The notes beneath the pieces are model-generated. The model saw only the letters and a list, made by a program, of their open reading frames with translations. It ran no database searches and was not told where the DNA came from. Source: Taudactylus pleione (Eukaryota; Chordata; Amphibia; Anura; Myobatrachidae). Taken from it: DNA of 64,000 nucleotides. Shown piece by piece: positions 19,611-34,088 of this stretch. Where the stretch lies: assembly GCA_031769625.1 (NCBI GenBank), contig JAUIMM010000642.1, positions 310,001-374,000 of the forward strand, read 5' to 3'. The position numbers and the translations under genes are program-made. Every line of letters starts with the position of its first letter. The first letter of the stretch is position 1.

Positions 19611-22600
19611 TACTGATCAAAAGTTACATTAGGCTAAATTGAATATTTATCAATCCTAAAAGTCTACTGTATAATGGGCAAAATCGGTCCTCCACTGTAT
19701 ATTCATCATTGCCAATTCTATTCTATACTGGGAACAGAGACTATTGGGGAGATTCAAAAAGAAGCACGTTTCCATCAGAATATTGCACGCTGATGTAATG
19801 CTGGTCATCCTGCAGGAAAACCTCGCTCGGCTTTGCTCACACCTATAGAGGTGCAGAAATAACTAGCCTTGGCCTAGCTATTAATGTCATTTCAATTTAT
19901 AAACATCCTAGCAGTATTTTCATATTAATTGTGTTTTTTATTTTCATTTAATCCCTTGCTTGTTTTCTACCCAAGTAGCAGTCTTGAAAAATAAAAATTG
20001 GACAGAAGCAGCAGGTTAATTAAATGAGAAAGAGCTGATAGGAACTGATTGATTAAATGAGTGGATGCAGTAAAAGAGAACTTTGGCGAATAAGGAGAAG
20101 GCAAAGGGACAGATGTGTAATAATAATAATAAATGGCAGGTGTATCATGGGAAGCAGAGGTGATGGAGAATATAAAAATATCACACATCAGTAGAGATTA
20201 TTTTGTGCACTTCTCCTTTAAGGAATGTAGAACACGAGTGAGGTCATGCTGTGATGTCATAATGGTAACTCTTTGCTGTTGCTCACTCTTAACCGCCCAG
20301 GACACTGACATAGCATTATCATTGCTGGCATTAACATACTCCAAATACATCTCTTGCACCCAGCCCACTGAGGGAAAAATATCCTCTTGAGGTAAGTATC
20401 TCATCAAAGACAAGGGCGTTTCACTTGGATGTGCCTGCAGACTTGGAGCTTGACTACCCTAAAATATGACCTTGAGCTTGTTTATTTCTATAATTGGAGG
20501 TTCTAGCAGCACAGTACATCTATCGCAATGTAGTAGCCATTCAGGTAAACTCGGTGCTTCTCAAAAGGGGATGACCATCCTCTTCAGAAAATTGCGCAGC
20601 TTTGTGAGGAATGTAAATTGGGTAATGTCAGGAGATGTGGACAGGAACTATATTAATGACGTCAGCCAATGTTATTTATTAATGTGGTAAACTGTATACT
20701 GTATTTTAGTGTCAAATGTTCATACAGTATTTTAAATAAGTTTGGAAATATAACTCTGCATAGCCTCCTAGTGCCCAGAGGGACGGGCAATCCTTCAAGC
20801 CATGGGTCCCCAGAGGTTTCCTCCACAGGGGGTTTTTCCTCTCCTGAGTGCTGAAGGATGATTCTTTGTGAGTCACGAGGCTTCCACCATCTTGGTCCTC
20901 TTATAGGACAACCTTGTAAGAGCCTCCGGCTAATCTTGGGCACTAATTTATTTACAATGCAGAGTAGAAATAAAGTGTTATTTTCCTTGTGCTAAAAATT
21001 CATAATAAATATATTTTCAAATTGATTTTACTTGATGTGGTCTTTCCTTTTTTTCATAATGGAGTCTCTTAGAAGGTTAAGAGGCTGTGAGGTCTACTAT
21101 CCTGTTAATAGAATTGAGATTTGATAATCTTCGCACTACATAATAGTTTAAGGTTATGACCTAATGGCAATGTGTAGGATATGGCGGTGGTACATGATGT
21201 CATTGGGGAAGTGTTCAAGTCTAGAAAGGACACAAAAAATAAAAGAGATCAGGTGAAACAGAAATAATCTAAAATGTTTTCTAATATACAGTATATACTC
21301 TTCTGTGCTGGACAAAATGAAGCAAACGACATATGGAAGGTTACAGTCCCTTTAAGTAGCAAATATTTAAGATGGTTTTCAAGGCATTTCTTAAAGAGGT
21401 CGGATACCCTGTCCAATTGCATTATTTAATGCAATCATCCTGCAGACTTGGAAGCAGTGGGGTGCACTTGCAGAACAGGTAGCCATTCTGAATGGATGAA
21501 AAATGGCATCATTGGCTCACAATAACTTACGTGATGCCTAATTGTGTCTGCCAAGACCCAGGCAATTGCTCAATGTCATGATCCTGTGCTGTTGACACCA
21601 TAAGAAGAAAACCCAAAGCATGGGGTCCTCCTGTCACCTAGTCCAAGCATATTCTGCAGGGATGTGTGCCTCTTCCCTAGGAAAAAAAACAGCCAGAGGC
21701 ATCACTAGGGTCTTGGGAGCCTAGGGCAAGTTGAGAAGAACTGCATGCCCCCCCCCCCGACCCCCCCATAGACACATAGAGAAAAGTTTTTATGCGCGCC
21801 TCTGGCGCCCAGCAAAAAATGGGTGTGGTCACATATCGAAGGGGCGTGGCCACTAAAAATGGGGCGTGCCAACATGACACGCCACCCATTTCTCGTCACT
21901 CTGGGAACATTACTTTCTATTCCATATACACCTTACTGATGCGGTGGTTTCTCACAATGTGGAACCTCTGAAGAAATATATCCTCCATGGGAAGACAGCG
22001 TCTGCAGTCGGCATTCATTATTCATGTAGGGCACATCGTCCAGAAGATGCCTGTTTGTGTGGGAATATTAACAAGGTCATCAACTTACAACAGCGGTTCA
22101 ACCACACTCATTCCCCCTGTGTATTTCCTGCCCCCTGCATCTCTTAGCCACAACATCTCCCCCTGCATCGTCTCTCAGCACATCATAACCTCCCCAGACA
22201 GACACACACTGACAAAAGCGTACACAGACACGCACACCTCTTTCACACAAATGCAGCCAGCCAAATAAATAAAACGGCTTGCGTATGCAGGCACTTTTAG
22301 CACTACCAGTGCCTGCATACCCATGGCTGAAAAAGCATGGTGAAGCTTGAAGAAATCACCCAGGACCTGCTGGGACCTGTAGTGCCACAGAAAAAAACAC
22401 ATATAAACTAGATATGTGCGCCAGACCATTTTTGCTGGATTTGGTTTTGGCTCTGATTCGTCGTCCGGCCTTGGATTTGGATTTGCCAAAGCGCCATGAC
22501 TGGTTTTGGATTCGAATTTAGATTTGGATTTTTTTACAAAAATTGACAAAGAAAGCTAAAATCACATAATTTGGGCATTTTTTTGTTCCCAGAGTATTAT

Positions 22601-23230
22601 TAACCTCAATAACATTCATTTCCAGTCATTTACAGTCAATTTAGACCACCTCACAGCTCACAATATTATTTTCACCATGATTGGCCAAAGGCTGCAGTGA
22701 GCTGGCAGGTTACTAAGCGACAGAGTGGCGGCACAGACACCGCAGTTTAAAGCACATCTATGAAACATTGCCACTGACTACTGAGTCACAGTACTTGTGT
22801 GTTACGGACACACTGAGGGCTAAGGCCCAATGAGTCACGGTGCATGTAAACACAGTGGGCTATGGCCCAAGGAATCACAGTACTTGTATACACAGTGGGG
22901 TACAGCCCAAGGAGTCAAGGTGCTTGTATACACAGTGGGGTACAGCACAAAAAAAAAAAGTGTTTTTTTTTACTTTTTAAACTTTTAAATCTCTTCAATT
23001 TTTTTTTTACTTTTAAACTTTGTTTTTTTTGCACACACAGCCACTTGTGAGTCTGGACACAGCCCCTTTAATCAGCAGTATATAGCGCAGCATACATCAG
23101 CGAGCAGTGTGCCCCCTTACACAGTCACTTTGCCAGCACAGCCAACTCTAAATGACCCCCAGAGTGTACGTATATTTAGCACAGTGGGCCTATTCTGTAT
23201 AGTGGCCAAGCATAACAGGGATATATTGCA
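19611..23230 (+). repeat. Array unit 5, type A (3620 bp)
   Basis: Type A markers are ACAGTACATC at 20512, TTACGTGATG at 21528, CTGCAGGGATG (one G fewer) at 21655 and ACTGCATGCCCC at 21740. Private markers are GAAGTGTTCAAG and AAAAGTTTTTATG. Shared with units 7, 8 and the left part of 10. CRE at 20657-20664. Confidence 0.95.
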
Positions 23231-26200
23231 TACTGATCAAAAGTTACATTAGGCTAAATTGAATATTTATCAATCCTAAAAGTCTACTGTATAATGGGCA
23301 AAATCGGTCCTCCACTGTATATTCATCATTGCCAATTCTATTCTATACTGGGAACAGAGACTATTGGGGAGATTCAAAAAGAAGCACGTTTCCATCAGAA
23401 TATTGCACGCTGATGTAATGCTGGTCATCCTGCAGGAAAACCTCGCTCGGCTTTGCTCACACCTATAGAGGTGCAGAAATAACTAGCCTTGGCCTAGCTA
23501 TTAATGTCATTTCAATTTATAAACATCCTAGCAGTATTTTCATATTAATTGTGTTTTTTATTTTCATTTAATCCCTTGCTTGTTTTCTACCCAAGTAGCA
23601 GTCTTGAAAAATAAAAATTGGACAGAAGCAGCAGGTTAATGAAATGAGAAAGAGCTGATAGGAACTGATTGATTAAATGAGTGGATGCAGTAAAAGAGAA
23701 CTTTGGCGAATAAGGAGAAGGCAAAGGGACAGATGTGTAATAATAATAATAAATGGCAGGTGTATCATGGGAAGCAGAGGTGATGGAGAATATAAAAATA
23801 TCACACATCAGTAGAGATTATTTTGTGCACTTCTCCTTTAAGGAATGTAGAACACGAGTGAGGTCATGCTGTGATGTCATAATGGTAACTCTTTGCTGTT
23901 GCTCACTCTTAACCGCCCAGGACACTGACATAGCATTATCATTGCTGGCATTAACATACTCCAAATACATCTCTTGCACCCAGCCCACTGAGGGAAAAAT
24001 ATCCTCTTGAGGTAAGTATCTCATCAAAGACAAGGGCGTTTCACTTGGATGTGCCTGCAGACTTGGAGCTTGACTACCCTAAAATATGACCTTGAGCTTG
24101 TTTATTTCTATAATTGGAGGTTCTAGCAGCACAGCACATCTATCGCAATGTAGTAGCCATTCAGGTAAACTCGGTGCTTCTCAAAAGGGGATGACCATTC
24201 TCTTCAGAAAATTGCGCAGCTTTGTGAGGAATGTAAATTGGGTAATGTCAGGAGATGTGGACAGGAACTATATTAATGACGTCAGCCAATGTTATTTATT
24301 AATGTGGTAAACTGTATACTGTATTTTAGTGTCAAATGTTCATACAGTATTTTAAATAAGTTTGGAAATATAACTCTGCATAGCCTCCTAGTGCCCAGAG
24401 GGACGGGCAATCCTTCAAGCCATGGGTCCCCAGAGGTTTCCTCCACAGGGGGTTTTTCCTCTCCTGAGTGCTGAAGGATGATTCTTTGTGAGTCACGAGG
24501 CTTCCACCATCTTGGTCCTCTTATAGGACAACCTTGTAAGAGCCTCCGGCTAATCTTGGGCACTAATTTATTTACAATGCAGAGTAGAAATAAAGTGTTA
24601 TTTTCCTTGTGCTAAAAATTCATAATAAATATATTTTCAAATTGATTTTACTTGATGTGGTCTTTCCTTTTTTCATAATGGAGTCTCTTAGAAGGTTAAG
24701 AGGCTGTGAGGTCTACTATCCTGTTAATAGAATTGAGATTTGATAATATTCGCACTACATAATAGTTTAAGGTTATGACCTAATGGCAATGTGTAGGATA
24801 TGGCGGTGGTACATGATGTCATTGGGGAAGTGGTCAAGTCTAGAAAGGACACAAAAAATAAAAGAGATCAGGTGAAACAGAAATAATAAAATGTTTTCTA
24901 ATATACAGTATATACTCTTCTGTGCTGGACAAAATGAAGCAAACGACATATGGAAGGTTACAGTCCCTTTAAGTTGAAAATATTTAAGATAGTTTTCAAG
25001 GCATTTCTTAAAGAGGTCGGATACCCTGTCCAATTGCATTATTTAATGCAATCATCCTGCAGACTTGGAAGCAGTGGGGTGCACTTGCAGAACAGGTAGC
25101 CATTCTGAATGGATGAAAAATGGCATCATTGGCTCACAATAACTTACGAGATGCCTAATTGTGTTTGCCAAGACCCAGGCAATTGCTCAATGTCATGATC
25201 CTGTGCTGTTGACACCATAAGAAGAAAACCCAAAGCATGGGGTCCTCCTGTCACCTAGTCCAAGCATACTCTGCAGGGGATGTGTGCCTCTTCCCTAGGA
25301 AAAAAAACAGCCAGAGGCATCACTAGGGTCTTGGGAGCCTAGGGCAAGTTGAGAAGAACTGCGTGCCCGACCCCCCCATAGACACATAGAGAAAAGTATT
25401 TATGCGCGCCTTTGGCGCCCAGCAAAAAATGGGTGTGGTCACATATCGAAGGGGCGTGGCCACTAAAAATGGGGCGTGCCAACATGACACGCCACCCATT
25501 TCTCGTCACTCTGGGAACATTACTTTCTATTCCATATACACCTTACTGATGCGGTGGTTTCTCACAATGTGGAACCTCTGAAGAAATATATCCTCCATGG
25601 GAAGACAGCGTCTGCAGTCGGCATTCATTATTCATGTAGGGCACATCGTCCAGAAGATGCCTGTTTGTGTGGGAATATTAACAAGGTCATCAACTTACAA
25701 CAGCGGTTCAACCACACTCATTCCCCCTGTGTATTTCCTGCCCCCTGCATCTCTTAGCCACAACATCTCCCCCTGCATCGTCTCTCAGCACATCATAACC
25801 TCCCCAGACAGACACACACTGACAAAAGCGTACACAGACACGCACACCTCTTTCACACAAATGCAGCCAGCCAAATAAATAAAACGGCTTGCGTATGCAG
25901 GCACTTTTAGCACTACCAGTGCCTGCATACCCATGGCTGAAAAAGCATGGTGAAGCTTGAAGAAATCACCCAGGACCTGCTGGGACCTGTAGTGCCACAG
26001 AAAAAAACACATATAAACTAGATATGTGCGCCAGACCATTTTTGCTGGATTTGGTTTTGGCTCTGATTCGTCGTCCGGCCTTGGATTTGGATTTGCCAAA
26101 GCGCCATGACTGGTTTTGGATTCGAATTTAGATTTGGATTTTTTTACAAAAATTGACAAAGAAAGCTAAAATCACATAATTTGGGCATTTTTTTGTTCCC

Positions 26201-26839
26201 AGAGTATTATTAACCTCAATAACATTCATTTCCAGTCATTTACAGTCAATTTAGACCACCTCACAGCTCACAATATTATTTTCACCATGATTGGCCAAAG
26301 GCTGCAGTGAGCTGGCAGGTTACTAAGCGACAGAGTGGCGGCACAGACACCGCAGTTTAAAGCACATCTATGAAACATTGCCACTGACTACTGAGTCACA
26401 GTACTTGTGTGTTACGGACACACTGAGGGCTAAGGCCCAATGAGTCACGGTGCATGTAAACACAGTGGGCTATGGCCCAAGGAATCACAGTACTTGTATA
26501 CACAGTGGGGTACAGCCCAAGGAGTCAAGGTGCTTGTATACACAGTGGGGTACAGCACAAAAAAAAAAGTGTTTTTTTTTACTTTTTAAACTTTTAAATC
26601 TCTTCAATTTTTTTTTTACTTTTAAACTTTGTTTTTTTTGCACACACAGCCACTTGTGAGTCTGGACACAGCCCCTTTAATCAGCAGTATATAGCGCAGC
26701 ATACATCAGCGAGCAGTGTGCCCCCTTACACAGTCACTTTGCCAGCACAGCCAACTCTAAATGACCCCCAGAGTGTACGTATATTTAGCACAGTGGGCCT
26801 ATTCTGTATAGTGGCCAAGCATAACAGGGATATATTGCA
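23231..26839 (+). repeat. Array unit 6, type B (3609 bp)
   Basis: Type B markers shared only with unit 9: GACCATTCTC at about 24192, AAGTTGAAAATATTTAAGAT at 24972, and GCGTGCCCGACC at 25362, where the first C run is reduced to three. Private: AATAATAAAATG at 24884, where others have three more bases, and GATAATATTCGC at 24743. CRE at 24277-24284. Confidence 0.95.
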
Positions 26840-29800
26840 TACTGATCAAAAGTTACATTAGGCTAAATTGAATATTTATCAATCCTAAAAGTCTACTGTA
26901 TAATGGGCAAAATCGGTCCTCCACTGTATATTCATCATTGCCAATTCTATTCTATACTGGGAACAGAGACTATTGGGGAGATTCAAAAAGAAGCACGTTT
27001 CCACCAGAATATTGCACGCTGATGTAATGCTGGTCATCCTGCAGGAAAACCTCGCTCGGCTTTGCTCACACCTATAGAGGTGCAGAAATAACTAGCCTTG
27101 GCCTAGCTATTAATGTCATTTCAATTTATAAACATCCTAGCAGTATTTTCATATTAATTGTGTTTTTTATTTTCATTTAATCCCTTGCTTGTTTTCTACC
27201 CAAGTAGCAGTCTTGAAAAATAAAAATTGGACAGAAGCAGCAGGTTAATGAAATGAGAAAGAGCTGATAGGAACTGATTGATTAAATGAGTGGATGCAGT
27301 AAAAGAGAACTTTGGCGAATAAGGAGAAGGCAAAGGGACAGATGTGTAATAATAATAATAAATGGCAGGTGTATCATGGGAAGCAGAGGTGATGGAGAAT
27401 ATAAAAATATCACACATCAGTAGAGATTATTTTGTGCACTTCTCCTTTAAGGAATGTAGAACACGAGTGAGGTCATGCTGTGATGTCATAATGGTAACTC
27501 TTTGCTGTTGCTCACTCTTAACCGCCCAGGACACTGACATAGCATTATCATTGCTGGCATTAACATACTCCAAATACATCTCTTGCACCCAGCCCACTGA
27601 GGGAAAAATATCCTCTTGAGGTAAGTATCTCATCAAAGACAAGGGCGTTTCACTTGGATGTGCCTGCAGACTTGGAGCTTGACTACCCTAAAATATGACC
27701 TTGAGCTTGTTTATTTCTATAATTGGAGGTTCTAGCAGCACAGTACATCTATCGCAATGTAGTAGCCATTCAGGTAAACTCGGTGCTTCTCAAAAGGGGA
27801 TGACCATCCTCTTCAGAAAATTGCGCAGCTTTGTGAGGAATGTAAATTGGGTAATGTCAGGAGATGTGGACAGGAACTATATTAATGACGTCAGCCAATG
27901 TTATTTATTAATGTGGTAAACTGTATACTGTATTTAGTGTCAAATGTTCATACAGTATTTTAAATAAGTTTGGAAATATAACTCTGCATAGCCTCCTAGT
28001 GCCCAGAGGGACGGGCAATCCTTCAAGCCATGGGTCCCCAGAGGTTTCCTCCACAGGGGGTTTTTCCTCTCCTGAGTGCTGAAGGATGATTCTTTGTGAG
28101 TCACGAGGCTTCCACCATCTTGGTCCTCTTATAGGACAACCTTGTAAGAGCCTCCGGCTAATCTTGGGCACTAATTTATTTACAATGCAGAGTAGAAATA
28201 AAGTGTTATTTTCCTTGTGCTAAAAATTCATAATAAATATATTTTCAAATTGATTTTACTTGATGTGGTCTTTCCTTTTTTTCATAATGGAGTCTCTTAG
28301 AAGGTTAAGAGGCTGTGAGGTCTACTATCCTGTTAATAGAATTGAGATTTGATAATCTTCGCACTACATAATAGTTTAAGGTTATGACCTAATGGCAATG
28401 TGTAGGATATGGCGGTGGTACATGATGTCATTGGGGAAGTGGTCAAGTCTAGAAAGGACACAAAAAATAAAAGAGATCAGGTGAAACAGAAATAATCTAA
28501 AATGTTTTCTAATATACAGTATATACTCTTCTGTGCTGGACAAAATGAAGCAAACGACATATGGAAGGTTACAGTCCCTTTAAGTAGCAAATATTTAAGA
28601 TGGTTTTCAAGGCATTTCTTAAAGAGGTCGGATACCCTGTCCAATTGCATTATTTAATGCAATCATCCTGCAGACTTGGAAGCAGTGGGGTGCACTTGCA
28701 GAACAGGTAGCCATTCTGAATGGATGAAAAATGGCATCATTGGCTCACAATAACTTACGTGATGCCTAATTGTGTCTGCCAAGACCCAGGCAATTGCTCA
28801 ATGTCATGATCCTGTGCTGTTGACACCATAAGAAGAAAACCCAAAGCATGGGGTCCTCCTGTCACCTAGTCCAAGCATATTCTGCAGGGATGTGTGCCTC
28901 TTCCCTAGGAAAAAAAACAGCCAGAGGCATCACTAGGGTCTTGGGAGCCTAGGGCAAGTTGAGAAGAACTGCATGCCCCCCCCCCCCCGACCCCCCCATA
29001 GACACATAGAGAAAAGTATTTATGCGCGCCTCTGGCGCCCAGCAAAAAATGGGTGTGGTCACATATCGAAGGGGCGTGGCCACTAAAAATGGGGCGTGCC
29101 AACATGACACGCCACCCATTTCTCGTCACTCTGGGAACATTACTTTCTATTCCATATACACCTTACTGATGCGGTGGTTTCTCACAATGTGGAACCTCTG
29201 TAGAAATATATCCTCCATGGGAAGACAGCGTCTGCAGTCGGCATTCATTATTCATGTAGGGCACATCGTCCAGAAGATGCCTGTTTGTGTGGGAATATTA
29301 ACAAGGTCATCAACTTACAACAGCGGTTCAACCACACTCATTCCCCCTGTGTATTTCCTGCCCCCTGCATCTCTTAGCCACAACATCTCCCCCTGCATCG
29401 TCTCTCAGCACATCATAACCTCCCCAGACAGACACACACTGACAAAAGCGTACACAGACACGCACACCTCTTTCACACAAATGCAGCCAGCCAAATAAAT
29501 AAAACGGCTTGCGTATGCAGGCACTTTTAGCACTACCAGTGCCTGCATACCCATGGCTGAAAAAGCATGGTGAAGCTTGAAGAAATCACCCAGGACCTGC
29601 TGGGACCTGTAGTGCCACAGAAAAAAACACATATAAAGTTTAAACTAGATATGTGCGCCAGACCATTTTTGCTGGATTTGGTTTTGGCTCTGATTCGTCG
29701 TCCGGCCTTGGATTTGGATTTGCCAAAGCGCCATGACTGGTTTTGGATTCGAATTTAGATTTGGATTTTTTTACAAAAATTGACAAAGAAAGCTAAAATC

Positions 29801-30467
29801 ACATAATTTGGGCATTTTTTTGTTCCCAGAGTATTATTAACCTCAATAACATTCATTTCCAGTCATTTACAGTCAATTTAGACCACCTCACAGCTCACAA
29901 TATTATTTTCACCATGATTGGCCAAAGGCTGCAGTGAGCTGGCAGGTTACTAAGCGACAGAGTGGCGGCACAGACACCGCAGTTTAAAGCACATCTATGA
30001 AACATTGCCACTGACTACTGAGTCACAGTACTTGTGTGTTACGGACACACTGAGGGCTAAGGCCCAATGAGTCACGGTGCATGTAAACACAGTGGGCTAT
30101 GGCCCAAGGAATCACAGTACTTGTATACACAGTGGGGTACAGCCCAAGGAGTCAAGGTGCTTGTATACACAGTGGGGTACAGCACAAAAAAAAAAAGTGT
30201 TTTTTTTTACTTTTTAAACTTTTAAATCTCTTCAATTTTTTTTTTACTTTTAAACTTTGTTTTTTTTGCACACACAGCCACTTGTGAGTCTGGACACAGC
30301 CCCTTTAATCAGCAGTATATAGCGCAGCATACATCAGCGAGCAGTGTGCCCCCTTACACAGTCACTTTGCCAGCACAGCCAACTCTAAATGACCCCCAGA
30401 GTGTACGTATATTTAGCACAGTGGGCCTATTCTGTATAGTGGCCAAGCATAACAGGGATATATTGCA
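26840..30467 (+). repeat. Array unit 7, type A (3628 bp, longest)
   Basis: Carries the type A markers plus a private 7-bp insertion at about 29638 (CATATAAAGTTTAAACTAG), which creates a GTTTAAAC palindrome, and one of the longest C runs (about 28977-28988). Private changes are CTCTGTAGAAAT at 29195 and a one-base loss in CTGTATTTAGTG at 27926. CRE at 27886-27893. Confidence 0.95.
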
Positions 30468-33400
30468 TACTGATCAAAAGTTACATTAGGCTAAATTGAA
30501 TATTTATCAATCCTAAAAGTCTACTGTATAATGGGCAAAATCGGTCCTCCACTGTATATTCATCATTGCCAATTCTATTCTATACTGGGAACAGAGACTA
30601 TTGGGGAGATTCAAAAAGAAGCACGTTTCCATCAGAATATTGCACGCTGATGTAATGCTGGTCATCCTGCAGGAAAACCTCGCTCGGCTTTGCTCACACC
30701 TATAGAGGTGCAGAAATAACTAGCCTTGGCCTAGCTATTAATGTCATTTCAATTTATAAACATCCTAGCAGTATTTTCATATTAATTGTGTTTTTTATTT
30801 TCATTTAATCCCTTGCTTGTTTTCTACCCAAGTAGCAGTCTTGAAAAATAAAAATTGGACAGAAGCAGCAGGTTAATGAAATGAGAAAGAGCTGATAGGA
30901 ACTGATTGATTAAATGAGTGGATGCAGTAAAAGAGAACTTTGGCGAATAAGGAGAAGGCAAAGGGACAGATGTGTAATAATAATAATAAATGGCAGGTGT
31001 ATCATGGGAAGCAGAGGTGATGGAGAATATAAAAATATCACACATCAGTAGAGATTATTTTGTGCACTTCTCCTTTAAGGAATGTAGAACACGAGTGAGG
31101 TCATGCTGTGATGTCATAATGGTAACTCTTTGCTGTTGCTCACTCTTAACCGCCCAGGACACTGACATAGCATTATCATTGCTGGCATTAACATACTCCA
31201 AATACATCTCTTGCACCCAGCCCACTGAGGGAAAAATATCCTCTTGAGGTAAGTATCTCATCAAAGACAAGGGCGTTTCACTTGGATGTGCCTGCAGACT
31301 TGGAGCTTGACTACCCTAAAATATGACCTTGAGCTTGTTTATTTCTATAATTGGAGGTTCTAGCAGCACAGTACATCTATCGCAATGTAGTAGCCATTCA
31401 GGTAAACTCGGTGCTTCTCAAAAGGGGATGACCATCCTCTTCAGAAAATTGCGCAGCTTTGTGAGGAATGTAAATTGGGTAATGTCAGGAGATGTGGACA
31501 GGAACTATATTAATGACGTCAGCCAATGTTATTTATTAATGTGGTAAACTGTATACTGTATTTTAGTGTCAAATGTTCATACAGTATTTTAAATAAGTTT
31601 GGAAATATAACTCTGCATAGCCTCCTAGTGCCCAGAGGGACGGGCAATCCTTCAAGCCATGGGTCCCCAGAGGTTTCCTCCACAGGGGGTTTTTCCTCTC
31701 CTGAGTGCTGAAGGATGATTCTTTGTGAGTCACGAGGCTTCCACCATCTTGGTCCTCTTATAGGACAACCTTGTAAGAGCCTCCGGCTAATCTTGGGCAC
31801 TAATTTATTTACAATGCAGAGTAGAAATAAAGTGTTATTTTCCTTGTGCTAAAAATTCATAATAAATATATTTTCAAATTGATTTTACTTGATGTGGTCT
31901 TTCCTTTTTTTCATAATGGAGTCTCTTAGAAGGTTAAGAGGCTGTGAGGTCTACTATCCTGTTAATAGAATTGAGATTTGATAATCTTCGCACTACATAA
32001 TAGTTTAAGGTTATGACCTAATGGCAATGTGTAGGATATGGCGGTGGTACATGATGTCATTGGGGAAGTGGTCAAGTCTAGAAAGGACACAAAAAATAAA
32101 AGAGATCAGGTGAAACAGAAATAATCTAAAATGTTTTCTAATATACAGTATATACTCTTCTGTGCTGGACAAAATGAAGCAAACGACATATGGAAGGTTA
32201 CAGTCCCTTTAAGTAGCAAATATTTAAGATGGTTTTCAAGGCATTTCTTAAAGAGGTCGGATACCCTGTCCAATTGCATTATTTAATGCAATCATCCTGC
32301 AGACTTGGAAGCAGTGGGGTGCACTTGCAGAACAGGTAGCCATTCTGAATGGATGAAAAATGGCATCATTGGCTCACAATAACTTACGTGATGCCTAATT
32401 GTGTCTGCCAAGACCCAGGCAATTGCTCAATGTCATGATCCTGTGCTGTTGACACCATAAGAAGAAAACCCAAAGCATGGGGTCCTCCTGTCACCTAGTC
32501 CAAGCATATTCTGCAGGGATGTGTGCCTCTTCCCTAGGAAAAAAAACAGCCAGAGGCATCACTAGGGTCTTGGGAGCCTAGGGCAAGTTGAGAAGAACTG
32601 CATGCCCCCCCCCCCGACCCCCCCATAGACACATAGAGAAAAGTATTTATGCGCGCCTCTGGCGCCCAGCAAAAAATGGGTGTGGTCACATATCGAAGGG
32701 GCGTGGCCACTAAAAATGGGGCGTGCCAACATGACACGCCACCCATTTCTCGTCACTCTGGGAACATTACTTTCTATTCCATATACACCTTACTGATGCG
32801 GTGGTTTCTCACAATGTGGAACCTCTGAAGAAATATATCCTCCATGGGAAGACAGCGTCTGCAGTCGGCATTCATTATTCATGTAGGGCACATCGTCCAG
32901 AAGATGCCTGTTTGTGTGGGAATATTAACAAGGTCATCAACTTACAACAGCGGTTCAACCACACTCATTCCCCCTGTGCATTTCCTGCCCCCTGCATCTC
33001 TTAGCCACAACATCTCCCCCTGCATCGTCTCTCAGCACATCATAACCTCCCCAGACAGACACACACTGACAAAAGCGTACACAGACACGCACACCTCTTT
33101 CACACAAATGCAGCCAGCCAAATAAATAAAACGGCTTGCGTATGCAGGCACTTTTAGCACTACCAGTGCCTGCATACCCATGGCTGAAAAAGCATGGTGA
33201 AGCTTGAAGAAATCACCCAGGACCTGCTGGGACCTGTAGTGCCACAGAAAAAAACACATATAAACTAGATATGTGCGCCAGACCATTTTTGCTGGATTTG
33301 GTTTTGGCTCTGATTCGTCGTCCGGCCTTGGATTTGGATTTGCCAAAGCGCCATGACTGGTTTTGGATTCGAATTTAGATTTGGATTTTTTTACAAAAAT

Positions 33401-34088
33401 TGACAAAGAAAGCTAAAATCACATAATTTGGGCATTTTTTTTGTTCCCAGAGTATTATTAACCTCAATAACATTCATTTCCAGTCATTTACAGTCAATTT
33501 AGACCACCTCACAGCTCACAATATTATTTTCACCATGATTGGCCAAAGGCTGCAGTGAGCTGGCAGGTTACTAAGCGACAGAGTGGCGGCACAGACACCG
33601 CAGTTTAAAGCACATCTATGAAACATTGCCACTGACTACTGAGTCACAGTACTTGTGTGTTACGGACACACTGAGGGCTAAGGCCCAATGAGTCACGGTG
33701 CATGTAAACACAGTGGGCTATGGCCCAAGGAATCACAGTACTTGTATACACAGTGGGGTACAGCCCAAGGAGTCAAGGTGCTTGTATACACAGTGGGGTA
33801 CAGCACAAAAAAAAAAAGTGTTTTTTTTTACTTTTTAAACTTTTAAATCTCTTCAATTTTTTTTTTACTTTTAAACTTTGTTTTTTTTGCACACACAGCC
33901 ACTTGTGAGTCTGGACACAGCCCCTTTAATCAGCAGTATATAGCGCAGCATACATCAGCGAGCAGTGTGCCCCCTTACACAGTCACTTTGCCAGCACAGC
34001 CAACTCTAAATGACCCCCAGAGTGTACGTATATTTAGCACAGTGGGCCTATTCTGTATAGTGGCCAAGCATAACAGGGATATATTGCA
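30468..34088 (+). repeat. Array unit 8, type A (3621 bp)
   Basis: Type A markers as in unit 5. Private: CTGTGCATTTCC at 32975 and an extra T in GGCATTTTTTTTGTTCC at 33431. First unit of the second A-B-A block. CRE at 31514-31521. Confidence 0.95.
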
